Part shown: positions 10,625-21,261 of the stretch, piece by piece
How the letters are laid out: each line of letters opens with the position of its first letter
Position numbering within the stretch: the stretch's first letter is position 1
NCBI GenBank assembly: GCA_027625915.1
Contig: JANTQA010000021.1
Location: 3,828,700-3,892,699 of the forward strand
Length of the DNA stretch: 64,000 nucleotides
Direction of reading: 5' to 3'
Origin: Anaeramoeba flamelloides
Taxonomy: Eukaryota > Metamonada > Anaeramoebidae
Notes under the pieces: model-generated
Database searches by the model: none
What the model was told of the DNA's origin: nothing
The model's input: the letters and a program-made list of their open reading frames with translations, nothing else
Made by a program: the position numbers and the translations under genes

Positions 10625-11808
10625 TTTATTATTATTGAAGAAGTGTAAATTACACTCTAGTTGCCCTTAGACTTATTTTTCCCCAGCAGAAATTTCACCG
10701 TAAAATCATAGATTTCACGATTATTAATCAATGAAAATAATTTCAAAATATCACCGTTGAAAATCAATTCATTAAGATTTATTTCTTTTAATTTATTGTG
10801 AAAAATTAATCTATATTTTTCATAGAAAGGACATACCCATATAAAAGTGATCAATATTTTCTATAATTTCCTTTTGATTATATTTTAAACATAAATGACA
10901 AAATTTATTTGAATTTTTATTAATTACATATTAATATCTATTTAAGCAGTTAGTGAATGTTCTGAATTTTAGAATTATTGAGCTTGAGGGATAACTTAAA
11001 TATTTTGGAGTTTTAAATAAATATTATTGATTTTTTATTATTGTAAAATATTTTTGTACCTTGCAACTTGTTGAATTCAACAACTAGTTATATGTGTATT
11101 TGTGTATTTCTTTTTTTAGTTCAATAATATCTTTTGAATTCCAATTAATTTTATTATTTATTCTTTGATTAAATTTTATTAATTTTTCTAAATTAGGAAA
11201 CGATAAATTTCCTAATTTCTTTTTGAATTTAAATTTCTTTTTATTGATAGAAATTATCATATTTTCTATTTTCAATTCTGTTTTGTAAATAGGAATTGTT
11301 GTATTTCTGTTTATTTTACATATTTCAGTAATACAGGAATTAATCCAAGAATTAAAATAATTTAAAGTTTTTATTTCATAATTATATATTTCCAACCCAT
11401 ATGTCAATTGGCTTATGATAAAAGAATAAAATAATCTAATTTTTAAACTATTGTTAAGCGAGTTGTTATTGAATAACTGTTTACAGTTGTTGTATATTTC
11501 TTTCGCCCTTTTTAAATTATAAACAATAGGTGTAATTTTATCTAAATAGATACCCAAATATTTAATTTTTTTTAAATCTTTTGAAACAACTGTTTTATCT
11601 TTATTAGGTTTTAATCCAAATTGAATAATTAATTCATATATTAAATTTAATTTCTGATTTAATTGATTTCTTTTTCCTTGTATAATTAAAATTAAATCAT
11701 CTGCAAACATTTGACAATGGTTCGTTACTGGAATGAGTTTTAATAAAAGAAAGTGTGAAATTAGAGCAAATAAAATAGGCGATATTGGGTCTCCTAAAAA
11801 TATTTTTT
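10625..11808 (-). mobile_element. LINE, 5'-truncated copy 2 (minus strand)
   Basis: Read on the minus strand: GDPISPILFALISHFLL (about 11790-11740), catalytic MFADDLILII at 11710-11680, thumb motifs KYLGIYLDKI and SQLTYGLEIYN, then a stop at 11084. A zinc-knuckle follows: CHLC near 10890, DHF, then a frame change and WVCPFYEKYR near 10830. The 3' end reads GAGTGTAATTTACACTTCTT and a poly-A tail at about 10605-10635. The FADD frame of 208 codons is intact through the thumb, so this copy is younger than copy 1. The 5' part (fingers, first palm motif, any endonuclease) is missing; the break at about 11808 abuts poly-T and a hairpin array. Confidence 0.85.
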
Positions 11809-11821
11809 TTTTTTTTTTGTT

Positions 11822-12540
11822 TTTTCCGTTAGGTTTTTTTTAATTTTTAAAATAAACTTTCAATTTTTATAAATTTTAAGTTTATTCCAGAAAGTAAAAA
11901 AAACCTAGGACACTTTTTGATAGGTTTTCCAGAATTTAAAAGAATTGAGTAAAATTTTTGATTTTTCTCAATTCTTTTGAATTCTGGAAAATCTAGGTAC
12001 TCTATGAACACTTTAGTTCGGTTTTCCAGAATTTAAAAGAATCAAGAAAAATCAATAATATTTTACTCAATTCTTTTAAATTCTAAAAAAAACACCGTTA
12101 GCTTTTCTTGAGTTTTCTGTTTATTTGGAAAATCAATTGATTTTCTTTAGGTTTTTTTTGAGTTTTTGATTTATTTATGAAGTGTTCTAGGTTTTTCTGA
12201 GGTTTTCTATTTTATTTTGAAATCTATTGATTTTCATTAGGTTTTTTTGAGTTTTCTATTTATTTAAAAAAGTAAAAAAAAACCTAGAACACTTTTACAT
12301 ATAAAACAGAAAACCTCAAGAAAAGCTAGGCACTTGACGACACTCTACGTACACTTTCGGTTGACACTTTTCCAGATTCAGAAAGAATTGAGAAAATCAT
12401 TTGTTTTTACTCAGTTTTTTTAAATACAAGGAATCACGAACAAGAGTATTCTGAGGTTTTTTTTTTACTTTTTGAAATAAACAGAAAATTTTAATAAATT
12501 TTCGGTTTATTACAAAATGTAAAAAAAAACCTAATGAAAA
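11822..12540. repeat. Hairpin array
   Basis: At least five hairpins in series, for example 11835-11908 (arm TTTTTAATTTTTAAAATAAAC), 11927-11990 (arm TTTTCCAGAATTTAAAAGAA) and about 12470-12530. Between them are GTTAGGTTTT / AAAACCTAGGACACTT edges and, near 12322-12350, the AGTGCC units in reverse (AGGCACTTGACGACACTCT). Same family as the arrays at 3.5, 6.1, 16.4 and 63.2 kb. Confidence 0.75.
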
Positions 12541-13028
12541 TATATTAATATTTGGGATAAATAGAAAAATCAAGTAAAAAGCTATTAACAGTGGACAGTT
12601 TATAATTTGGTCATGTAAATGATATTCTTGTTTTTTATTGATATTTAAATTATTTTTCGTCTCGTTTTTTTTTTATTTGCTAGAATTTTCTTTTATTATT
12701 CCCTTCTCTACATATATAAATAAGTTACAAGTTTTTAATTGGGGTTTATTTCAATCAAGATAAAAATAAAAACAAATTTATTTACATTTCTACAATCAAA
12801 TCAATAAAAAAAAAAAAAGAAAATTTGGGATACCAAACCATAGAAAACTTGATAATTATATAAAATAAATAAGTATAAAAAGAAAATTTTTTTGTAATAT
12901 TTTATTAAGAATCATCTAAAAACATTATAAGGATTTTTTTTTTTTCGAATCTAAAAAAAAAAAAAAAAAAAAAAAAAAATAGAAAAAGCAATAACAAAAA
13001 ATGAAAAAAAAAAAATAAATCTGATAAA
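12541..13028. other. 3' flank of the RasGAP-VPS9 gene
   Basis: AT-rich DNA with poly-A and a long A run at 12952-12979. Overlapping minus-strand frames here are Phe/Leu runs made by the homopolymer and are not genes. The minus strand has several AATAAA-like motifs downstream of the stop at 13029. Confidence 0.45.
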
Positions 13029-14739
13029 TTAATTTTTTTGGATTTCAATTTTTTCATATTTAGCTTCATTATTCGAAATTTTATCAATCTTTAAATTTAA
13101 TAAATATTCATAAGCAGATTCCACAGAAGTGAACCAATATTCAGTTTCTGTGGAGATCGTCTTTTTGTCGAGAAAGGTTTTAATATATCTGATGTTTGAA
13201 GGGAAATTGGGAGGGTTGCATATGGTTAGTACGTAAATTATTATTGGCAAAACTAAATCTGCGCCAAAACCCTTTTCACCAGAATAAAGGATTATATTAT
13301 TAATAATACTTGTACATTTGGTTAAACAATCCACTTTCAAAATGGGTGATTTGTATTCATTTATTTTTGACAGCTGGTTTATTGCCAAGATATACATTTC
13401 TTTGCCAAAGAACCTTTCCGGTATATTTAAAAATTGAGGTGTTAAATTAAAATAAAGGTCCATCAATTTCACAGAGAATTTTTCGTCAATAGTTTGATAA
13501 TGCTTTTTCATGGAGATGGGATAAAAAAAGTCCGTGTAATTTTGGATGAAAATATAATTTTCAATGAGTCTAATAATTGTTATTATTGAAGATGAATATA
13601 GAGAACACAGCGTATCTGATTCGACCCAAAAATGTATTTTGGAAAAAAAATGTCTCATGTTGGATTTTAATTCGTTTTTTTTCGTTATTGATTTTAATGT
13701 CACTAATTCTTCTTCAATTTTTTTTTTGTTCTTTTCAAGAAATTTTATTGACAATAAGCTTTTGATAAAATTTTCAAAGCATTTCATTTTTTCTTCATTG
13801 TCTTGAATCGAGCGTTTTAAATCTTTCACAGAATTTTGAAATTCATATTTCTGTTCAACTAATTGTTGTAATTCCCTTTCCCTTTGTTTTGAATTTTCCT
13901 TAACTTTATTAATAATCAATGCAAATTCACCTCTGCGGACATTATTTGGTAATTTCACAAACGTTTGAATTGTGGTGTCTAATAAGCATGCTAAATTTAA
14001 AGATTGGCTCGCCTTGGCTGCCCTCAGTTCTTGAGATAATGTCTCCAAAAAGCTTTTATCCGTGTTATAGGTGATTAGATCAATGTCACATAAGACTCGA
14101 ATCAATTTTTTTACTGCTTGGTTGATAATTTTCTCAGTTTTTTCAGGAAAGGATTCCATGATATTTCCAATAGTGTTTTTCTTTCTCATTTTTTTTTTGA
14201 TTATTTCAATTTTGAATTCATAATTTTGTCCTTTTACATCTTCCCAAATTAAATCATCATCTGATGTTGAGTCGCTGTCTTCACTCATGTTTTTTTTTTT
14301 ATTGTTGTTATCGCTGTTAATTTTTTTGTTGTTTTTTAATTCTTTTCCAGTGTTTTTATCGTTGTTTTTTGATTCTTTTTCTGATTCTGATGTTGATTCT
14401 GATTCTGATTCTGATTTTGATTTTGATTCTGATTCTGATTCTGATTCTGATTCTGATTCTTGTATTGATTTTACTTTTGTTTTTAATTCTGTATTTGAAT
14501 CTAAATTTTCATTTAAACTTGAACTAGAATCCGAATCAGTATTTAAAAGTAATGGTTTTAATATTTTTAATTTTTTGGTTTCGTTTTCATTATTAGTACT
14601 GTAATTTGAAATATTATCATCAATATTATTATCATTTTTATTAATATTTTTATTATTATTATTATTATTATTCTGGACATGGTTTCCTGTTTTTATTTTT
14701 CCTTTATTCTTATTCTTATTATTCTTATTATTGTTATTC

Positions 14740-14819
<80 letters not shown>

Positions 14820-17800
14820 TTCTTGATCTAAATTATTTTTATTAATATTATTAATTTTATAATTTAATTTCATAAACATCGTTTTACTCCTCTTTATTTT
14901 TTTTTGTTTATTATTATTTTTGATATTTAAATTTTTCATTGGCGGCGGTGGTAAAACAAAATCAATAGAGAAGGAAAAATATTTATTTTTATTATCTTTT
15001 ACAATTTCTCTTGGTATTCCTAAGGATTTATAAAATTGGATTTTTTTTGATTGTAAAATTTTTTGATTTTTTGATATGTCCTTTATTAAAATTTGAGTAA
15101 TATAAATATACACTATTTTGTGCAAAACTAAAATATCATTTAAAGATATTAAGATATTTTTTGATCTTGGCTTTTTATTGATCATTATTTGGTTAACCTT
15201 TTTTTTAATTTTGGTTGTAGACAAATTCTTATCATTAATATTTGAAACTTCCTTAAAAAAATTGGAAATATTTAATCCATAATTTTTTAAATTTTCACCA
15301 AACACTTTATTTGAAGTTCTTAAGGAAGAATACCCGTGACTTAAACTTAATAATATTTTGGCTATCTCTGTTAAATTTCTTCGTGCATTATTAAAAACTG
15401 GTATTTGTTGGATAATATTATATCTTTCAGGGGTCACAATAATTGGATTTAAAAATCTTAAAAATAGAAAATCACCAATAATTAAATCTTGATCTTCAGT
15501 CCTATTATATTTTATACAAAATTGTCTTAATTTTGATGTAAAATATCTAATTCCATATGGTATTAATGGTACTTTCTGGTTCATCGAATACAAAAATTGA
15601 TCACAAAGGTAAAGCAGTCTTTTACTCGTATTTTCAATTTTCTTTTCATCTGTTTCTGACTATAATCAAGATTTATGAGTGGAGAAATTATTTTGATTAG
15701 ATAAATTTATAATAATAATTAGTATTTAATTAGTGAATTTTTTGTTTTTAAAATTTCCTTCAAGTGAATTTTCAAGTTTTTGGTTATTTATGTAATTTCT
15801 ATGATTTTTGGTATTTCAAAAAAAAAATTATTTTTTTCATTTTATTACATTTGAAAAAGTCAGAAAATCCTGCAATTATTATTTAAAAAAAATTTTCTTA
15901 TGAAATCATCGAAAGCCGAAATTGAATTTTTATTGTTTTAATTAAAAAAAAAAGTTAATTATTATTATTATTGAAGAAGGGAAATTGCACTCTAGATGTT
16001 TTTATATTTTAATTTCCAAATGGGGAATTTAAGTGTAAAATCATAAATTCCAAGATTATTAATTAACGAAAATAATTTCAAAACATCTTAATTTAAAGTT
16101 ATTTGATTCAAGTTTAATTCTTTTAATTTGTTTAGAAATGTTAATCTATTATTTTTCATAGGAAGGGCATAAAGATTAAAAATGATCAATATTTTCTATT
16201 ATTTCTTTATGTTCATTTTTTCAACCATAAAGGACAAAATTTATTTTGGATTTTTTTTTAAATCATAGTAATATCTGTATAAGCAATTAGTAAAAAGTTC
16301 TGAATTTTAGAATGGTTGAACCTGATGGATAAATTAAAGAGTTTTGATTAATAAATGATTTTGATTTTTTAGGATTTTAAAATATTTTTTGGGGTATAGT
16401 GGAGTAGAATTCTTTCAAGTTTAATAGAGCGCCATCAAGTGTCATAGAGTGTCGTTGGGTGCCGTCAAGTGACTAGCTTTTGTTGAGGTTTACTGTTTTT
16501 ATCTGTGAAGTGTTCTATTTTTTTTTTACTTTAGAAATAAACCGAAAATTTATTAAAATTTTCGGTTTATTTCTAAAGTAAAAAAAACCCAACGAAAATC
16601 TATTGATTTTCCAAAGAAACAGAAAACTCAAGAAAGGCTAACGGAAGTTTTTTTTAATTTTTGAAATGAAAATAAAATTTAATAAATTTTCTTTTCATTT
16701 CAATAAGTAAAAAAAAAACCGAATGGTGATTTTCTTCAGGTTTTTGTTTATTTGTAAAATATATCGATTTTCCTAATATATAGAAAACTCAAGAAAACCT
16801 AACCGACGCTTTTCGGGAATTCACGCAAGTTGGATTGAAAACCAATGATTTTACTTAATTCTTTTAAATTCTGGAGAAGATAACGGCGGTTTTCTTAAAG
16901 TTTTCTGTTTTATTTTTAAAAGTTTATTATATTTCGTTAGGTTTTTTTGAAGTTTTCTATTTTATTTGGAAAATCTATTGATTTTCGTTAGGTTTTTTTG
17001 AGTTTATAGTTTTATATGTTAAGTGTTCTCATTTTTTGTTGAGGTTTTCTGTTTTATTTGTTAAGTGTTCTAGGTTTTTTTGAGGTTTTCTATTTTATTT
17101 ATGAAGTGTTCTAGGTTTTTTTTACTTTAGAAATAAACCGAAAATTTATTAAAATTTTCGTTGATTTTCAACATATAAAAAAACCTAACGGTGCTTTTCT
17201 TGAGGTTTTCCGTTTTATTTGTAAAATACATTTATTCCCCAATGAACCATAAAACTAAAGAAAGCTTAACGGTGCATTTTTTTAGTTCCAGAAATAAAAA
17301 GAAAATAAGAAATTTTCTATTAATTTCTAAATTTGAAAAAAAAAGTAACGTCGTTTTCCAAAATCCAAAAGAATAGAGGAAAATCTTTGTTTTTTTCTCT
17401 ACTCTTTTAAACTCTATAAAATATAACTAAACTTCGAGTGAGTAGAATTCAACAACTCATTATAATTATATTTTTAAAATTCTTTTTTTTACGAAGTTTT
17501 AAATTTTCTGAATTCAAAATAATTTTATTGTTAATTCTTTGATTGAATTTTATTCGTTTTTCAAGATAATGTAGCATAATTCGAAACCTTGACTTTGTGA
17601 TTTTGGAATCTATTTTAGTTGTATTTTGTTTCAGTATAATTTCTTACTTCAAAGTAATTGAAGTCAGAATGGCTAGTTCATTATTTTTATTTTTTTGTTT
17701 TGTATTAGTTGAATGTTGGGAATTGTGTCTATCCAATTCGAGATTGTCTGTAGTAATAAGTCAGCAGAGTATTTTTTTTTTTTTTTTTTTTTTTTTTTAG

Positions 17801-20160
17801 GTTGGTTTGTGATAAATAAACTCCATTTCACTCAAAGTTGACCAGTCCAAAATGAAAAATTCAATTTTTTTTTTTAGAATCAACCAAATAAGATTGTTTA
17901 GAAATAAGAGAAATGATAAACTTGAGATTAGAGTTGATATTCATTAAAGAAATTCCTGAACAAACTATAAATTTCTGAAAAAAATAAGATGTTAAAAAAA
18001 GTTTTTGGTACACTTTCATTGGAACGTTGATGCAAAATTTCTCAATTCCTTTAAGAAGTTAAAATTGTAAACAATATGATTTTTAGAATATTAAATGTAT
18101 TTATTTTTAAAAGTAATTACAAAGCTTCAAATTTCCTAAAATGTTAATTTGGAGATTTAAAAAATAAATAGTTGGTGAATGTGAGTTCTATCTAACTATT
18201 TGGTCATTTGTGAAAAAAAGTGAAACGAGAAAAAAGGCCCAATAAGGTTTTTAATTGATAACATTAATAGAACTTTAGAAATCACAGAAATCACAGAAAC
18301 CTGAGAAACAAAAAAACAAAAGTAAATTCAATAAAAGAAAAAACCAATGATTATTGAAAGCAAAATGGAGTATTAATCAGCACAATAACATTTTTTTAAT
18401 ACTATTTTTTGGTAAGTGTTTTTCTTTGATTATCAAAACTGATTAATTCAAATAAAGGTTTGAAAATTTTTGCTTCATTTTTAATTTTGTTGGTAATTTT
18501 TATACCTTAGTTTGAAGAAATTATTTTATTGATTTAAATGTTAAAAAATTCTGTAAAAAAAATTGATTGGTCTTCAAAATCTTCTTTATCAAGGGCTGTT
18601 TTAAAAGTAAAAGTTATCAAATTTGATAAAATGAAAATTGTTTTTACATATTTTTGAATTTATCAGTTTAAAAATTTGTTGAAAAAATTGAATATTTTTG
18701 AGATCTCCAAAACTAAACTTCGTATTTTGATATGAAAGTAGATTTAAATTGTGTTTGTTGGTTTGATTGAAAATAATATAAGTTATTTTTTTGAAGTTAA
18801 TTTATTTCTTCTTTTAATTGATTTTACTTTTTGTTTTCAGTTTTCTGTGATTTCTATTAATGTTATCAATTAAAAGCCGTGTTGTGCTATTTTTCCCTGT
18901 TTCACTTTTTTTCACAAATGGCCAAACAAAAATTGATTGATCGTACTAATCCCTTAAGGTTTACAATCCCTGAAATTTGAAAAAAGATTGTCTTATGCCG
19001 GATGTGGTGGCTTGTTAATCCTTTAACAGAGAATAGGAAAGGAAAAAGTAAAAATTAAATCGTAAAAAGTTTTGGGTTTTGGCTTACTAAATCAAGAGAA
19101 TTGTCTTGCAAAACCTGAAGAATAGGGAATTTTAAAGCAGATACTGCATAATTATAGGTATGTGTGGTCTTTGTATATGCAGAAAGAACACGGGCGATTG
19201 CTCTGTTGTGTGACAGCAAATTCTTTGACTCTATTTTTGATTCGAATTCCTTTTCGATCGCTAGAAGTAGAAAATCTAAAAAATGCTTTTCTTCTAAATT
19301 GCTCGACAAATGACCAAAAAGAGCAAATATTGCAGAGTGTGTAAGAATTTCCATTTCGCCGGGAGAAAGCAAAGTAAATGTTGCTGAAATTGCGTCGATC
19401 AAGAAATCGACATTTTGGCAGAGATTGTAGAGAAAGTTTTGGTACTTGGTTTTTAGCTGTGTAGAGATTGTTTGATCAAAAGAATTATAAAAGGTGACTT
19501 TCCATTTATTCAGATCTTCAACAGACCTCAATAAATACTCTAATTCTGTTAAATTGAGCCCAACCATTAATTTGTTTATATTCATAGACTCGACAAGACT
19601 AATTTGAAATTTTGAATTTAAATTCTCCAATTCTTCACAGATTATTTCTAATGAATTTTGTTCTTTTTGTTATTTGTTTGTTTTGTTTTTATTGTTATTT
19701 GGAGATCAGGTTAATTGTTGATTGAAGAAAAATTAAAAAGTCAAAATTTGTTTGTGAAGAATATGGCTTGGCTATTTTAAAGTAATCCCTTAATTTTTGT
19801 ACCACGACTCGTTGTTTGGAGAAAAAATTATTAATTTCAAGTGTTTTTTTTTTTTACAAACTGAAAAGAAAATTGATAAGTATTCAAAGCCAACAGCCAT
19901 TAAGAAGAATATTAAAAAGTTACTAACCTGCTTCAAAAGCTAGTTTTTCAAATTTAAGAAGATTTTGAAGTTCTAATAATTTTTTTCCACCTAAATTTGT
20001 TCTTTTTTTGCTTTTGTTCTTTTTTTTTTCTTTTTCGGTATTTTTTGTTTTTTCTTTATTTTTTTTTGTTTGTTGCATCGAAGAGGACTGAGACTCAAAG
20101 AAAAGTTTGCAATTTTGATTGTATTTTTTCAAAACTTCTATTGGGCTTTTGTCTTTGAGT
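13029..20160 (-). CDS. RasGAP + VPS9 domain protein (GAPVD1/RME-6-like)
   Basis: Split gene on the minus strand, worked out by eye: exon A about 20160-19928 (5' end not resolved), exon B 19662-19088, exon C 15659-13029, with GT..AG borders (GTTAGT, GTAAGC donors) and phases that join; about 1,136 residues from 20132. Exon B starts the RasGAP fold (HNRAIARVLSAYTK); exon C continues it with IPYGIRYFTSKLR and the signature FLFLRFLNPIIVTPE, closest in feel to IQGAP-type RasGAPs. Then come a poly-Asn run (AAT repeat, 14744-14818), an ESESES run, coiled-coil-like ELQQLVEQKYEF, and a C-terminal VPS9 domain (LKVDCLTKCTSIINNII, GADLVLPIIIYVL, TEYWFTSVESAYEYLL). VPS9 domains exchange nucleotide on Rab5-type GTPases; RasGAP domains act on Ras. 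The same pairing is known in GAPVD1/RME-6, which work in endocytosis. The 3.4-kb intron B is full of mobile elements. The true start codon is not seen. Confidence 0.85.
15945..17600 (-). mobile_element. LINE copy 3, split by a hairpin array
   Basis: Two minus-strand pieces of the same LINE family. 17430-17600 matches the C-terminal coding part and the following DNA of copy 2 (11060-11220). 15945-16412 matches its zinc-knuckle and 3' end (DHF then LCPSYEK near 16170-16190, in one frame but with a stop after DHF; tail GAGTGCAATTTCCCTTCTTC plus AATAATAATAA). Between them lies the array at 16413-17439. The copy sits inside intron B of the RasGAP-VPS9 gene, on the same strand as the gene. Confidence 0.75.
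16413..17439. repeat. Hairpin array inserted in a LINE, with 11-bp flanking duplication
   Basis: About 1 kb of the hairpin family: GCCATCAAGTGTC / GCCGTCAAGTGAC units near 16431-16472, then hairpins such as 16515-16585 (arm TTTTACTTTAGAAATAAACC) and 16649-16715, and repeats of TTTTTGAGGTTTTCT and GTGTTCTAGGTTTTTT. The 11-bp GAGTAGAATTC stands at both borders (16402-16412 and 17440-17450), as a target-site duplication would. The uninterrupted LINE copy at 11060 has a single related site. This is the best evidence that the arrays move as units. Confidence 0.7.
17817..18199 (+). mobile_element. MITE family A, left part
   Basis: Starts TAAACTCCATTTCACTCAAA, like the element at 28353, and stays alignable for about 350 bp (GATTGTTTAGAAATA near 17895, CATTGGAACGTTGATG near 18018). 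The right terminal repeat was not found; a different element begins at 18200, so this copy is either truncated or interrupted. Confidence 0.65.
18200..18927. mobile_element. Inverted-repeat element with arms of about 90 bp
   Basis: The left arm from 18200 (TTGGTCATTTGTGAAAAAAA, then GTGAAAC, later TTTTTAATTGATAACATTAA) is the near reverse complement of 18835-18924. Total about 730 bp with no coding frame. A matching right-end fragment lies at 2935-3070. Long-arm, non-coding and AT-rich, hence a non-autonomous DNA transposon or foldback element. It lies inside intron B of the RasGAP-VPS9 gene. Confidence 0.7.
18953..19030. repeat. Fragment of the long-arm element seen at 43684-44245
   Basis: AAGGTTTACAATCCCTGAAA and the following CTTGTTAATCC block match the reverse complement of 44180-44245 (AAGGTTTACAATCCCAGAAA). 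Only the end of the element is present. Confidence 0.5.
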
Positions 20161-20729
20161 TGCTTTTTGTTTATTATTGATATTTTTGAAAAGAGAAGTG
20201 CAATTAGATTAAAAAATGAGAAAATGAATTGACAAGACTAAAATTTTGCAAACAGTTTTACTCTGTTTGGAAATAATTTGTTATTGTTATTAAGAAACGA
20301 AGGTTTTGTTGAGTTTATTCTCTTAAGGAGATGATTGGTAAAGTTCTAACTTTTTTTGAAGTCAAACAAAGTTTTTCTCTGATTTTCAATTTTTAGTGTT
20401 GATTCATTTGGTAATAATTCCTCTTATCTTGGAACTATTTCCAAAAGTAAAAGAAATCTTTAAAGAGGTGAATTATTATAATTGTTGTTGAATATGATTT
20501 TAAGAGATTATTTTTATTGTCTCTGGTTAAAATTTAGTTTCTCTGAGATTATTTTTATTTGTCAAAAATTATATTCAAACCTTTTAAGAAGTTTTTTGAT
20601 TAACAAATAAAATCAAAAATCAAATTTGAAGTTTAATAAGATACTCAAAATGATTTCTACTGAGATGAAATTAACTTGGTATATCAATATGAATTATTTG
20701 AGTTATTTAAAAATAAATATATATATATA
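20161..20729. other. 5' flank of the RasGAP-VPS9 gene
   Basis: AT-rich DNA that must hold the missing start of the minus-strand gene if exon A is not the first exon. The frame of exon A stays open to about 20245 without an ATG. No further exon could be supported. Confidence 0.4.
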
Positions 20730-21259
20730 TAAACCCCGTTCCAAAAATTTGGACACACCCAAAATCAAAAATAGGTAAAAAAAAACCCAATTTATTGTAT
20801 TTTCCCAAACCTAATATAAAACTACATTTAAGTTACAAGGTATTAATGTTTTTATAAGTACTCATTTTCGTCCAAATAAAAGAAAAAAATTTAAAACTCA
20901 AAAATAAAAACAGGTGTGTTCAAAATAATGAAACAAGTGGAACAAAAAATGTATTGGTAAATTTGTTGAAATTTCACCAACAATTGTTGATCGATCAAAT
21001 GATAAGATACCATCTACCAATTGTATTTGATTTTCCAATTTAACAAACTCAACACTAACCTTCTATCAATCATTGAAAAAAAAATCCAGATCTAACGAAA
21101 CAGATTACGTAACTGCAAAAAAGGAAATGAAAACAAAACAAAAAAGACAAAAAATGAAATTGTTTGTAAAATCAAACTCTTTCCAATTTGAATTTAAAGT
21201 ACAGTAATGATTTTCTTTCAACTGTTTAAACTGTGTCCAAATTTTTGGAATCTAGTTTA
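20730..21259. mobile_element. MITE family B with TA target duplication
   Basis: 530 bp. Left end TAAACCCCGTTCCAAAAATT then TGGACAC; right end GTGTCCAAATTTTTGGAATC then TAGTTTA, so terminal inverted repeats of about 27 bp. TA stands on each side (20728-20729 and 21260-21261). No coding frame. TA duplication with TIRs of this type is typical of Tc1/mariner-like non-autonomous elements. A diverged sister copy is at 35707-36255. Confidence 0.8.
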
Positions 21260-21261
21260 TA

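Noticed and set aside
14287-14604. Plus-strand 105-codon Ser/Asp/Phe frame
   Set aside because: Antisense shadow of the Ser/Glu linker in the RasGAP-VPS9 gene.
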